Positions 36,073 to 45,415 are shown, counted from the first letter of the stretch. The stretch: 64,000 bases of DNA from Balneola sp. (GCA_003712055.1 RHLJ01000005.1:294105-358104), one strand, 5' to 3'. Translations and numbers: made by a program. Notes: a model not told the origin generated them from the letters alone.

Positions 36073-37866
36073 ATGGGTGCCCTTAAAGATTTAAATAGCT
36101 ACTTAAAGAAATACAAGATGACGGTATTTCTTGGTGCCCTATTCCTTACAGCAGCAAACTTCTTTCTGGTTTGGATTCCTGTTCTTATTCGTCGCACTAT
36201 CGATCAGGTTGAAACACTGTCTAATGACAACTTTGTTGTTCCAGAATCTCTCATTGAAACTTTGTTTACAAGCGAAGTTGGCAAAGTACTGGGATATAAT
36301 TCATTGTACTTGATCGGTACAGTTGCACTATATGGTTTTTTCCTTTTTCTAACTCGTCAGACCCTGATCGTTACTTCCAGGAAAGTGGAATTCGATATGA
36401 GGAATCAGATTTTAGAAAAGCTCATGTCATTGCCACAAAAGTTCTATGAGAAATACTCACAAGGTGAAGTTTATGTTCGTGCATCAGAGGATGTAAACAA
36501 AGTGCGTGAGTATTATGGGCCTGTGATCATGTATAGTATCAATACAATTACCAGGGCTGCTTTTGTAATTACAATGATGTACCTGGTTAATAAGGAACTC
36601 ATGTTATGGGCATTAATTCCACTTCCTCTGCTTTCAATATTTGCATACTGGATTACAGGCTTTATTCATAAGCATTCGATTATCATCCAGGAGCAATACT
36701 CTTTGCTGGCTGGTCAAGGGAAGGAAACCTTTTCAAGCATTAGGTTAATCAAAGCCTACAACCGAGAAGAGAATGAGCAGATTAAATTTGAAGAGCTAAG
36801 TGAAGACTACAGGAAGAAGAAATTACGCCTCGACCTAATTGAATCACTTTTTCACCCGGGTCTTAATTTTTTGATCGGTATTTCTCTCATTATTGTAATA
36901 TGGCAGGGTGGCAATATGATTATAGAAGGAAGTCTTACCGTAGGTAATATTGCTGAATTTTTGATTTATGTCGCTTACCTGATTTGGCCCGTTGCAGCGC
37001 TTGGCTATACTATGAATCGCTTTCAAAAGTCTTTGGCTTCCTGGTATAGAATTAAAGAAGTACTTGACTACCCATCAGAAAGCAATGAAAAGAAGGGTGA
37101 AGAACCAAAAGAAATTAAAGGAGATCTTGAATTCAGGAATGTATCCTTTCGTTATCCCGATGCTCAGGAATTTGCTATAAAAGAGCTAAATCTTACAATT
37201 AATGCTGGTCAAAATGTAGCTATTGTTGGTAGAACGGGCTCAGGTAAAACCAGTCTTATTCAATTAATCCCAAGATTATTTGATCCAACTGAGGGTAAAA
37301 TTTTATTAGATGGTAAAGACATAAAAGAGTATTCGCTCTCTAACCTAAGAAGAGCTGTTGGGTTTGTTCCTCAGGAGACTTTTCTATTTTCGGATACTAT
37401 TGGTGAGAATATTGCATTTGGAGTTGAGGAAGCGGATCAGAAGTTAATAGAATCGGCTGCAGAAAAAGCTCAAGTAAAGGATAATATTTTGGATTTTGAG
37501 AAAAAATTCTCGACTATGCTTGGCGAAAGGGGGATAACCTTATCAGGAGGACAGAAACAAAGGACAGCGATTGCAAGAGCTCTGATAAAAAATCCCCAGA
37601 TTTTGATCTTTGACGATTCATTAAGTGCTATTGATACAAAAACAGAAGACGCGATTTTAAAACAGTTGGATAAAGAGATGGGAGGAAGAACCACCATCAT
37701 GATAAGTCATAGAATATCAACAATTAAAGGTGCCGATATAATTTATTACATTGAAGACGGCAGTATTGTGGAGCATGGAACCCATGAAGAACTTTTGGAA
37801 AAAGATGGTCATTACAAGACCATGTACACTAAACAATTACTAGAACAAGAATTAGCAGAAATATAA
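36073..37866 (+). CDS. ABC exporter half-transporter with a degenerate Walker B (probable heterodimer subunit)
   Basis: 597 residues: an N-terminal six-helix exporter domain (about 15-320) and a C-terminal nucleotide-binding domain. Walker A GRTGSGKTS is at 386-394, the signature LSGGQKQR at about 490, and the H-loop ISHRIST is intact. Walker B reads LIFDDSLSAID, so the catalytic glutamate after the aspartate is Asp. The partner encoded at 39272 has the opposite pattern: normal Walker B, altered signature. That is how heterodimeric exporters such as TM287/288 and BmrCD are built. Substrate unknown; multidrug or lipid export is usual for the family. Confidence 0.93.
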   Translation: MGALKDLNSYLKKYKMTVFLGALFLTAANFFLVWIPVLIRRTIDQVETLSNDNFVVPESLIETLFTSEVGKVLGYNSLYLIGTVALYGFFLFLTRQTLIVTSRKVEFDMRNQILEKLMSLPQKFYEKYSQGEVYVRASEDVNKVREYYGPVIMYSINTITRAAFVITMMYLVNKELMLWALIPLPLLSIFAYWITGFIHKHSIIIQEQYSLLAGQGKETFSSIRLIKAYNREENEQIKFEELSEDYRKKKLRLDLIESLFHPGLNFLIGISLIIVIWQGGNMIIEGSLTVGNIAEFLIYVAYLIWPVAALGYTMNRFQKSLASWYRIKEVLDYPSESNEKKGEEPKEIKGDLEFRNVSFRYPDAQEFAIKELNLTINAGQNVAIVGRTGSGKTSLIQLIPRLFDPTEGKILLDGKDIKEYSLSNLRRAVGFVPQETFLFSDTIGENIAFGVEEADQKLIESAAEKAQVKDNILDFEKKFSTMLGERGITLSGGQKQRTAIARALIKNPQILIFDDSLSAIDTKTEDAILKQLDKEMGGRTTIMISHRISTIKGADIIYYIEDGSIVEHGTHEELLEKDGHYKTMYTKQLLEQELAEI

Positions 37867-37922
37867 TAACCTGGACAGATTGCTTGACAGGCAATACTAC
37901 AGGATAATGGGAGAATAAAAAA

Positions 37923-39260
37923 ATGATTGTAGTACCATTAGGAATAGCATCAGCAACGCCAACCTCAACCCGCCATTTACCTTCAGTTGCTCTTTGGAGA
38001 GAAGGAAGTGTCTATTTATTTGATTGTGGAGAAAATGCTCAAATGGGCATGCTGCAAGCAGGGTTAAAACGATCTAAAATTGATTGCATATTTATATCGC
38101 ATTTCGATGTAGATCACTATTCAGGATTGATGGGGCTTCTGTCTACGTTGCAACTACAGCGACGAGACCGTGAACTTATCATTGCTGGCCCAAAAGGGAT
38201 CAAAGAATTCGTTGAGTGGAATTTAAATTTCTCTGGCGTTGAACTCGGTTTCGAAGTGACCTATAACGAGGTTGATGAAGGAGAAGAGGTAACCAGAGTA
38301 GTAGATGCAGACGATTTCTATGTAGAAGCTCGACCACTTAAACACAGACGTTTTTGCCTTGGCTACAGATTCCAGGAAAAAGACAAACCTGGTAAAGTAG
38401 ACGCTGCTAAAGCGGCGCAGTTTGGAATTACTGATGACGAGCAGTTCAAAGAATTAAAGGCAGGAAACAATCTTACACTTGATGACGGCAAAGTGATCGA
38501 AGCTTATGAGATTGTAGGACACCCAAGACCGGGAGATAGTTTTGCTTATGTGACTGATACGGAATACTGTCCAAATGCAGTGAAGCTAGCTATGAATACC
38601 AATATCCTTTATCATGAGGCAACTTTTGGTAATCAATTAGCCGATAAAGCTAAAGAAACCGGACATTCTACCGCAGCAGATGCTGCCAGAGTAGCTACTG
38701 AAGCCCAAACTAAATTATTAGTCATTGGTCATTTCTCAGCACGCTATACTAACCTGCACGTACTATTAAAAGAAGCCAGAGAAGGTTTTTACCCGACCTG
38801 GTTGGCAAATGAACTAAGACCTATCTTTACTGATCCTACTCATGAAAGAGGTATTATCACTCCAAAAGTAGAATTGAAGGATCTTACTAAAAATCCTCCA
38901 AGACAAAGTGGTGGAGGAGGCTCAAGACATTCAGGAAGACGGGATAGTCGTGATAGTAGAGATCATAGAGGTCAAAGCCGCGGAGGGAAAAACTTCCGAT
39001 CTAGAAGAGGAGGCGGTGGAAATTACAACCGTGATAATCGAGACAGTCGTGGCGGCGGCGGTTATCGAAGTGGTGGTGGAAATCGATACGGTGGTGGCTC
39101 CAATGATCGATACCGAAACGATAGATATGATCGTGGAGGAGATAGCAACAGATCATATGGAAGCAGCTCGTATAATCGTGATCGAAATGATCAGGATAAT
39201 ACACAGCCAAATAAAACGATTACTCCGAGAACTTCATACGACGATTTCGATAGATTCTAA
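37923..39260 (+). CDS. rnz: Ribonuclease Z with an RG/RS-rich C-terminal tail
   Basis: 445 residues. Residues 1 to about 320 match RNase Z, the metallo-beta-lactamase tRNA 3'-end endonuclease: LFDCGENAQ, FQEKDKPGKVDAAKAAQFGI, YVTDTEYC, LYHEATF, GHSTAADAARVA and GHFSARYT. The metal motif usually written HxHxDH reads HFDVDH (His60, Asp62, Asp64, His65), so one histidine is Asp. From about 325 to 445 the chain is a disordered tail of Gly, Arg, Ser, Asp and Tyr with RGG and RDSRD repeats, unusual for the family, which is normally about 300 residues. The tail probably binds RNA. The gene sits between the two ABC subunit genes. Confidence 0.9.
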   Translation: MIVVPLGIASATPTSTRHLPSVALWREGSVYLFDCGENAQMGMLQAGLKRSKIDCIFISHFDVDHYSGLMGLLSTLQLQRRDRELIIAGPKGIKEFVEWNLNFSGVELGFEVTYNEVDEGEEVTRVVDADDFYVEARPLKHRRFCLGYRFQEKDKPGKVDAAKAAQFGITDDEQFKELKAGNNLTLDDGKVIEAYEIVGHPRPGDSFAYVTDTEYCPNAVKLAMNTNILYHEATFGNQLADKAKETGHSTAADAARVATEAQTKLLVIGHFSARYTNLHVLLKEAREGFYPTWLANELRPIFTDPTHERGIITPKVELKDLTKNPPRQSGGGGSRHSGRRDSRDSRDHRGQSRGGKNFRSRRGGGGNYNRDNRDSRGGGGYRSGGGNRYGGGSNDRYRNDRYDRGGDSNRSYGSSSYNRDRNDQDNTQPNKTITPRTSYDDFDRF

Positions 39261-39271
39261 GTACATAAAGT

Positions 39272-41047
39272 GTGAGTAAGAACAACAAGAAAAAAGCCGT
39301 TGACAGAGCACTGATTCGACGGCTTTACTTTTTCGTAAGGCCCTACCGATGGTATGTGTTACTTGCGGTAGTACTTACACTTTCTGCTTCCTTTCTTGGA
39401 ACTATCCGCCCCAAACTTACCCAGGTAGCCATAGATGATTACATCGCTCTTAACGATTTTGAAGGGCTTTTAAATATCATCCTCTTACTGTTTGGGGCCT
39501 TGATTGGAGAGTTCATCCTTCTCATGGCAAATACCTACCTAACCCGGTGGTTTGGACAAGGGACTCTTTATTCACTAAGGAATACCATCTTTAAAAAGAT
39601 CAAGTCCCTCCATGTCCAATTTTTTGATAAGAACCCAATAGGAAGGCTTATTACTCGAACAACGAGTGATGTCGAAGCGCTTAGTGAACTTCTTTCAGAT
39701 GGGGTAGTAGCAATTATTGGAGACTTATTCAGAATTATCTTCATTCTTTACTTCATGTTCTCAATGAACTGGGAGTTAAGTATAGTTACTATTGCCGTGC
39801 TTCCCGTTTTATTCTATGCAACATTCTGGTTTAAGGAAAAGGTAAGAGTAGCTTTCCTAAAAGTTCGTGATCAGATCGCCAATCTGAACTCTTTTGTCCA
39901 GGAACATATAAATGGGATGGATGTAGTTCAGCTATTTAACAGAGAAAAGAAGCAACTCAAAAAGTTCAAGGCTATAAATAACGATCATAAAGAAGCTCAT
40001 GTCGAAACTATTTTCTATTTCTCCATTTTCTGGCCGATTGTAGAAGTTTTTTCAAGTTTTGCTATGGCTTTAATCGTTTGGTATGGTGGCGGTAGAGCAC
40101 TGATGGGAGGAGTTAGTTTTGGAGTTTTATTAGCTTTTATACAGTACTCAAGGCAATTCTTTATGCCAATCAGAGGGTTATCTGAGAAATTCAATACACT
40201 ACAATCAGCTCTAGCTTCATCTGAGCGAATTTTTAATGTACTGGATACTGATACCGAGGTAGTTGAAGCCGACGATCCTCGTAAGATTGAAAACCCCAGA
40301 GGGGAGATAGTTTTTGAAAATGTATGGTTCAAGTATAATGAGGGAGAAGATTACGTACTTAAGAATGTCTCTTTCAAAGCAAGTCCCGGAGAAAGCATTG
40401 CCATTGTTGGAGCTACAGGGGCAGGGAAAACAACGATTATCAACCTCTTGTTACGGTTCTATGAAATCGAACGTGGTTCTATAAAGCTTGATGGTGTAGA
40501 TATTCGAGATATATCCTTGAAAGAACTGAGGCAATACTTTTCCTTAGTTCTACAGGATAATGCATTATTTACAGGCTCTATTATAGATAATATTACTCTG
40601 GGAGAAGAGTCTATAACTCGGGATCATGTTATTAAAGCTGCACACCAGGTCGAAGCGCATAGGTTTATTGAAAAGTTGCCGGGTACATACGATTTTGAAT
40701 TAAAAAAACAGGGAACATCACTCTCAATGGGGCAGCGTCAACTCATTTGTTTTGTTAGAGCGATGGTTTTTGATCCTAAAATTTTAATTCTTGATGAAGC
40801 CACATCAAGTATAGATTCAGAAACAGAAGCACTTGTTAATGAGGCTAGCATCAGAATGATGGAAGGAAGGACTTCCATTGTTATTGCCCACAGACTTTCT
40901 ACCATTCAACATGCCGACAAAATTTTGGTGATGCATAAGGGAGAGATTAGGGAAGAGGGAAGTCATGCAGAGCTTATTCTCAGGGAAGGCGGAATTTACA
41001 AGAAGCTGTATGAACTCCAGTACAAAGAACAGTTAGTTGAGGGGTAA
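39272..41047 (+). CDS. ABC exporter half-transporter with an altered signature motif (probable heterodimer partner)
   Basis: 591 residues, GTG start eleven bases after the RNase Z stop. A six-helix exporter domain is followed by an ATPase domain with Walker A GATGAGKTT (about 380-388), Walker B LILDEATSSID with the catalytic Glu, and a signature that reads LSMGQRQL in place of LSGGQ. Together with the gene at 36073 this gives one consensus and one degenerate ATP site. The 3' end overlaps the convergent gene at 41033 by 15 bases. Confidence 0.93.
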   Translation: MSKNNKKKAVDRALIRRLYFFVRPYRWYVLLAVVLTLSASFLGTIRPKLTQVAIDDYIALNDFEGLLNIILLLFGALIGEFILLMANTYLTRWFGQGTLYSLRNTIFKKIKSLHVQFFDKNPIGRLITRTTSDVEALSELLSDGVVAIIGDLFRIIFILYFMFSMNWELSIVTIAVLPVLFYATFWFKEKVRVAFLKVRDQIANLNSFVQEHINGMDVVQLFNREKKQLKKFKAINNDHKEAHVETIFYFSIFWPIVEVFSSFAMALIVWYGGGRALMGGVSFGVLLAFIQYSRQFFMPIRGLSEKFNTLQSALASSERIFNVLDTDTEVVEADDPRKIENPRGEIVFENVWFKYNEGEDYVLKNVSFKASPGESIAIVGATGAGKTTIINLLLRFYEIERGSIKLDGVDIRDISLKELRQYFSLVLQDNALFTGSIIDNITLGEESITRDHVIKAAHQVEAHRFIEKLPGTYDFELKKQGTSLSMGQRQLICFVRAMVFDPKILILDEATSSIDSETEALVNEASIRMMEGRTSIVIAHRLSTIQHADKILVMHKGEIREEGSHAELILREGGIYKKLYELQYKEQLVEG

Positions 41048-41518
41048 AACCTCCTTTATGACACTGTATATTTTCTTATAGATACCCGGATATTTACTTT
41101 CTTTCGGTCCGCTTACATTAAGAATATCACCATCTAAAGAATTGAGCCATTTTTTGATTTGCTTCAAAGTATTCGATTGATAAGGATCCACTACGAGGAA
41201 ATTCTTATTCATTTTCTTGGAAGCGTGGATAGAAAGATGAGTTCCTATATCGAACCTCTTGTCAGGAAGAAAGATTATTGTGGCATCTGCGTCACGTACA
41301 TTCCATATTGTTCGTTGGGAGCACGGAATTTTTGGTGCAGAGCTATCCTTATCTTCAGGGGTTTCTGTAAGGTTAAAGTGCTCAGGTATTTTTCCTTCTT
41401 CTGATATTCTTCCGGGAGGGCACCACCCTCCATGTTCAATACCGATATCAATTGCTGCTTGTAGTGCAGCCTGATCTGTACCCGTTTGTCCGCCTGATAA
41501 TACCCGCTTAATTTTCAT
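41033..41518 (-). CDS. Putative molybdenum-carrier-like (Rossmann/SLOG-type) protein
   Basis: 161 residues. The start VLSGGQTGTDQAALQAAI with GGWCPPGR and later ADATIIFLPDK and GTHL is the pattern of the putative molybdenum carrier family (MoCo_carrier-like, related to the lysine-decarboxylase-like nucleotide-binding fold). The family's function is only inferred. Its ATG overlaps the stop of the btaB-like gene (ATGA), so it is the third gene of the bta operon, which is an unexpected partner. Its 3' end overlaps the convergent ABC gene. Confidence 0.8.
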   Translation of the reverse strand: MKIKRVLSGGQTGTDQAALQAAIDIGIEHGGWCPPGRISEEGKIPEHFNLTETPEDKDSSAPKIPCSQRTIWNVRDADATIIFLPDKRFDIGTHLSIHASKKMNKNFLVVDPYQSNTLKQIKKWLNSLDGDILNVSGPKESKYPGIYKKIYSVIKEVLPLN

Positions 41519-42111
41519 TTACTCCTACCTAAAAAAGAACTATATCTATACAAGCCGAAATAAGCTGTTTTAGTAATTATTAGTTCCTCGAAAAAGTGAT
41601 CCTTTAACTTAAGGAAAAGTAAGTGATCAAAGTAGACATGATTTTTTTTCATCCAATTGGAAAAAAAAGAGAAAGGAGTAGAATCAAAATCCACAACCAA
41701 CAGATGGCCGCCTTTTTTAAGATGCAGTTGAATAAAATTTAGTTTTTCATCGATGTTACTCATCATGGAAAGCGAATAAGAAGCAAGAATTAGATCAAAC
41801 TGCTGCTCCTCGAAACTAGTATTCTGGTATTCCTGATTCTTGATGTCTACTTTTTCTTTGGCTTCTTTTTTTATAAGTGAAAGCATTTCCTTCGATTGAT
41901 CCAGTGCATAGATTTTTGCACCCGGATATTTTTTCAGAAGATGAGGAATATGTTTCCCTGTTCCACATCCAAGGTCAAGAATTACGGGCTTCTCCGGCAG
42001 GGTAGGTAAAAGTTCTTTGAGCCTGTTTCTTCCAAATAAAAATGCCCATCTGGTAATATCATAAATAGGAGCGTGAAGCTTGTAATATTCACGTAATGTT
42101 TTAGGGATCAT
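41515..42111 (-). CDS. btaB: SAM-dependent methyltransferase, BtaB-like (betaine lipid synthesis)
   Basis: 198 residues, class I methyltransferase with motif I VILDLGCGTGKHIPHLL, the acidic residue after strand 2 (YALDQSKEM) and FDLILASYSLSMM. Length and placement fit BtaB, which methylates the amino group of diacylglyceryl-homoserine three times to make DGTS. The call depends on the overlapping upstream btaA gene (ATGA, four bases); by itself the sequence only shows a small-molecule methyltransferase. Cytoplasmic, membrane-associated. Confidence 0.78.
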   Translation of the reverse strand: MIPKTLREYYKLHAPIYDITRWAFLFGRNRLKELLPTLPEKPVILDLGCGTGKHIPHLLKKYPGAKIYALDQSKEMLSLIKKEAKEKVDIKNQEYQNTSFEEQQFDLILASYSLSMMSNIDEKLNFIQLHLKKGGHLLVVDFDSTPFSFFSNWMKKNHVYFDHLLFLKLKDHFFEELIITKTAYFGLYRYSSFLGRSK

Positions 42112-43232
42112 TTTAAAGTACCTACATAGGTTCCTGAATATGTTCCGACCCGGTCATTCTTTTGAACCCAATCCTGTTCCACCTGTTCGATATTAATCTG
42201 TTCATGGATAAAATCAGGAAGAAAATCAGCATTACGGTGTGCAGTTCTAAAGAGAACCTGACCGTTATTTCTGATCTTCTTTAGAAGAAGCTTCCAGGTA
42301 TTTGATAACTCGGATTGTTTATCGGTGGTAAGCCAGTCCATGTAATCAAGAAGCACAATGTTATCGAATTGCTGATCAGTAGCAGATAAGAAGTGTTTAA
42401 TTCCACCTGTTGAGATATGTAGATTTTCAAGTTGCTCTCTGAGTAATTGAAAGTTCTCTTCCTTTAAGTAATCAGGACAGCATGATTTAGTGTAAGCCCC
42501 TTCAATGTATACTCTCCAGAAGTAGTTATTAATGGGGTTTTGCTCAACAAAAACATATCGAAGTGAATCCCTCATAAATACATTTAAATCGCCAATAGCT
42601 TCAATTTGAGATTTTGGAACTCCTACAAAGCTCAGTATAGCTGGCATTTTCCATAATTTCTTTTCAAGACCATTCCAAAGTTTTCGGTCAATATTCTTAA
42701 ATAATTCCTCTCTTCTGTCTTTTGAAGGTTCATGAAGTAATTGAATGGAAACGTCTCTTAGCTGCTTTTTTTTGAGAATGTAATTAAGGAATTGAGCAAA
42801 CATGCCAGCCCCTCCAGAGTAGAAGAACCCTTTACCCTTAGGTGAAAAAGAATGGATATTGGTGTCCCAGAATTTCCTTGATGCAGGAGAGAGCATGTGT
42901 TTGATACTCCGGAATGAAGCGTCATACCCGTCCGATTTTCCTTCGCCAAAAAAATTCCAAAATAATTCGTAATCCCCTTTTTTAATTAGGGCAGCTTTTA
43001 GTTCAAGAAGCGCAGTTTGCTTTGGGTTAATATCTACACAATGGATAGATGAAGGCTGGTCTAGCAAGTAGTTGAGTACATTACATCCAGCACTGGTAAT
43101 TGAAAGCAGGTGTGTACTTTTATTAATGCATAGTAGCTTCCGGTCTATATCAGAATCTTCCCAGCAAGTATTATAAAGCAGGAAATTTGAGTGGATATAC
43201 TTAAACCAAATACTTGAAATAGATAGTGTCAT
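42108..43232 (-). CDS. btaA: DUF3419 / BtaA-like S-adenosylmethionine:diacylglycerol 3-amino-3-carboxypropyltransferase
   Basis: 374 residues. BtaA-type features: LYNTCWEDSDIDRKLL near the N-terminus, then ITSAGCNVLNYLL and IHCVDINPKQTALLELK (SAM-binding fold), FFYSGGAGMFAQF in the middle, and VLLDYMDWL near the C-terminus. BtaA moves the aminocarboxypropyl group of SAM to diacylglycerol, the first step of the betaine lipid DGTS, which replaces phospholipids under phosphate limitation in several bacteria. Slightly shorter than proteobacterial BtaA. First gene of the operon, divergent from the DUF883 gene with an 87-base space between them. Confidence 0.85.
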   Translation of the reverse strand: MTLSISSIWFKYIHSNFLLYNTCWEDSDIDRKLLCINKSTHLLSITSAGCNVLNYLLDQPSSIHCVDINPKQTALLELKAALIKKGDYELFWNFFGEGKSDGYDASFRSIKHMLSPASRKFWDTNIHSFSPKGKGFFYSGGAGMFAQFLNYILKKKQLRDVSIQLLHEPSKDRREELFKNIDRKLWNGLEKKLWKMPAILSFVGVPKSQIEAIGDLNVFMRDSLRYVFVEQNPINNYFWRVYIEGAYTKSCCPDYLKEENFQLLREQLENLHISTGGIKHFLSATDQQFDNIVLLDYMDWLTTDKQSELSNTWKLLLKKIRNNGQVLFRTAHRNADFLPDFIHEQINIEQVEQDWVQKNDRVGTYSGTYVGTLK

Positions 43233-43319
43233 TTACAAAAATCAAAGCTGTACTGATTCTAAAATCTTTTAAATTAAGCCGAATCCGTTTACCAATTAGA
43301 ATCATTAAACCGAATCGTT

Positions 43320-43586
43320 ATGAGTTCCACAAAAATAGAAGAAGTTCAGAAGAAAATCGGGAAAACAGTTACCGAAGCTACAGATGTAGTTCAAGGAAGG
43401 GTTGAACAAACTTTTGATGAAGTAATCGACAGGCTAAAAGACGAAAAGGATCGACTTGAAGTAGAACTGAGACATGAGTACAGAAATGCCAGAAGATATG
43501 TTCGTGCTAATCCTGAACGGGGTCTGGGAATTGCGTTGGCTGCGGGGATAGTAATTGGTATTTTATTGGGCAGATCTACTAAATAA
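43320..43586 (+). CDS. DUF883 / ElaB-YqjD-like small membrane-anchored protein
   Basis: 88 residues. A long charged amphipathic helix (about 1-60) is followed by ARRYVRANPERGLGIALAAG and a C-terminal membrane helix ending LLGRSTK. The VRxNPxxGLGIA motif before a tail anchor is the hallmark of the ElaB/YqjD/YgaM group, inner-membrane proteins that in E. coli bind ribosomes in stationary phase. Role here by analogy only. It lies just upstream of prfB, 21 bases before that start. Confidence 0.85.
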   Translation: MSSTKIEEVQKKIGKTVTEATDVVQGRVEQTFDEVIDRLKDEKDRLEVELRHEYRNARRYVRANPERGLGIALAAGIVIGILLGRSTK

Positions 43587-43607
43587 TTATCATCACCAGA
43601 ATAACTT

Positions 43608-44727
43608 ATGGCTATTAATAAAGATCATCTAAATGATGATTACGAGCGATTGGACGCGCTCAGGAGGTATCTTTGACTACGATAAGCGTAAAGTCAGGAT
43701 CATTGAATTAACAGAGCAGACGCAAAACCCTGAATTCTGGAGTGATCCTTCAAAAGCCCAGGCAATAATGAAGGAGCTGGACAACGAGAAAAGTCTTGTT
43801 GGTGGATGGGGCGAACTGAACGATTTGAGAGAGAGTATTAATGTGTTTCTCGAATTTCTTGAAATGGGGGAGAGTGTGGAAGACGAGCTGGAAGAAGAGT
43901 ATTCCAAACTCAAAAAAGGTCTTGAAAACCTTGAGCTAAGGAACATGCTCAAAGGAAGTGACGATCACCGTGATGCAGTTGTAAATTTTAACCCAGGAGC
44001 AGGTGGAACAGAAAGTCAGGATTGGGCCGAAATGCTTTACAGGATGTATACCCGTTGGGCCGAGAAAAGTGGTTTTAAGGTTTCAGTAATTGACTATCAG
44101 GACGGAGATGTTGCTGGACTAAAAAGTGCCACTGTGGAAGTACAAGGAACTAATGCTTATGGTTTTCTCAAGGCCGAAAGCGGTGTACATCGGTTAGTAA
44201 GGGTATCGCCTTTTGATAGCAATGCTCGAAGACATACTTCCTTTTGCTCCGTATTTGTTTCACCACTTATCGATGATACTATAGATGTGAACATCAATGA
44301 AAGTGAGATCGAGCTTCAACGATTCCATTCCAGTGGTGCGGGTGGGCAAAACGTGAACAAGGTTGAAACAGGAGTTCGTTTAATTTGGACAGGAAAACTC
44401 TCTGATGGAAGCGAACAGCGGGTTGTAGCCGAATGTCAACAGGAACGATCTCAGCTTCAGAACAGAGAAAAGGCTATGATTCTCCTTAAGTCAAGGATTT
44501 ATGAGCTTGAGAAGGAAATACAGGAAGCTGAAAAAGCTCGTCTTGAAGGATCTAAAGGAAAAAATGAATGGGGTTCTCAGATTAGGAGTTATGTGTTTGA
44601 CGATCAACGGGTAAAAGATCACCGCACTAATCATGAGACTTCCAATGTGAGTGCTGTCATGGATGGAGACCTCGACGAGTTTATAAAGGCATTTTTGCTT
44701 CTGATCTCTACTGAAAAACAAGATTAG
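43608..44727 (+). CDS. prfB: Peptide chain release factor 2, made by programmed +1 frameshift
   Basis: RF2 recognises UGA and UAA stop codons and triggers peptide release. Translation starts at ATG 43608, runs 22 codons to CTT (43671-43673), meets an in-frame TGA (43674-43676), and continues by a +1 shift at GAC 43675, giving about 372 residues, close to E. coli RF2 (365). The reading frame without the shift would lack a proper N-terminus. The codon-recognition tripeptide SPF is at about 200-202 and GGQ (SGAGGQNVNK) at about 245-247. The frameshift provides autoregulation by RF2 level. coaE follows eight bases later. Confidence 0.96.
43662..43677 (+). promoter_or_regulatory. Programmed +1 frameshift site of prfB
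   Basis: AGGAGGTATCTTTGAC: an internal Shine-Dalgarno-like AGGAGG, three bases, then CTT TGA C. This is nearly identical to the E. coli prfB site (AGGGGGTATCTTTGAC). The SD is notable because SD-driven initiation is weak in this lineage, so the element is kept for frameshifting rather than initiation. Confidence 0.96.
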
Positions 44728-44735
44728 ATACCAAT

Positions 44736-45323
44736 ATGATTAGAGTAGGAGTTACTGGAGGAATTGGTTCTGGTAAAACTACATTATGCAAAATGTGGGA
44801 GGATAAAGGAGTTTATGTACTTTACATGGATGATTTTGCTAAACATATAATGGTATCGGATCCTGAGCTAGTATCGTCGATAAAAAATGTATTTGGGTCA
44901 CAGGCTTATTTTGAGGATGGTAAACTAAACAGAGAATACCTGGCTCATGAAGCATTCCACAAAGGGAGAGTAGAAGAATTAAACGCAATTGTTCATCCTG
45001 CGTTATGGAAGGCTTCAGATAAGGTGGCAGATCAAAAAGAGGAAGAAGGAGCGAAGGTTTTCGTAAAAGAAGCAGCAATTCTTCTGAAACACGGAAGACC
45101 AAAGAACCTTGATTATGTAGTTCTGGTTTTGTCGGATAAAGAGAGAAGAATAGAAAGAACATTAAAAAGAGATCAAACAACAGAAGAGAAGGTTCAGGAT
45201 AGGCTCAACAAACAGCCAGATTTTGAGAATTACCAAGATCTGGCAGACTTCATTGTGATGAATAATGGATCTGTTTCAGAGTTAGAGTCAGAAGCAGAAA
45301 GGGTACTAGATTTACTTAAATAA
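44736..45323 (+). CDS. coaE: Dephospho-CoA kinase
   Basis: 195 residues. It phosphorylates the ribose 3'-hydroxyl of dephospho-CoA, the last step of coenzyme A synthesis. P-loop GGIGSGKTTL at 8-17, YMDDFAKHIM for substrate binding, LNREYLAHEAF, and IVHPALW are all family marks; the C-terminal lid has RRIERTLKRDQ. Starts eight bases after prfB, so probably the same transcript. Confidence 0.95.
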   Translation: MIRVGVTGGIGSGKTTLCKMWEDKGVYVLYMDDFAKHIMVSDPELVSSIKNVFGSQAYFEDGKLNREYLAHEAFHKGRVEELNAIVHPALWKASDKVADQKEEEGAKVFVKEAAILLKHGRPKNLDYVVLVLSDKERRIERTLKRDQTTEEKVQDRLNKQPDFENYQDLADFIVMNNGSVSELESEAERVLDLLK

Positions 45324-45415
45324 ACTCGTGAAAAAAAATTTCACGAAAAACTTATTTCTGTCAAAAACATTCTTATATTTATCGAAAAAGCGCTTCCAAA
45401 AAAGTTTTTCTTTCT

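Noticed and set aside
43633..43676. prfB as a broken gene with a premature TGA
   Set aside because: The stop sits in the well-known CTT TGA C shift site with an upstream AGGAGG, so it is programmed.
45326..45346. Hairpin between coaE and fbp as an intrinsic terminator
   Set aside because: The stem is followed by A residues on the coding strand, not T, and the loop is a plain A run.
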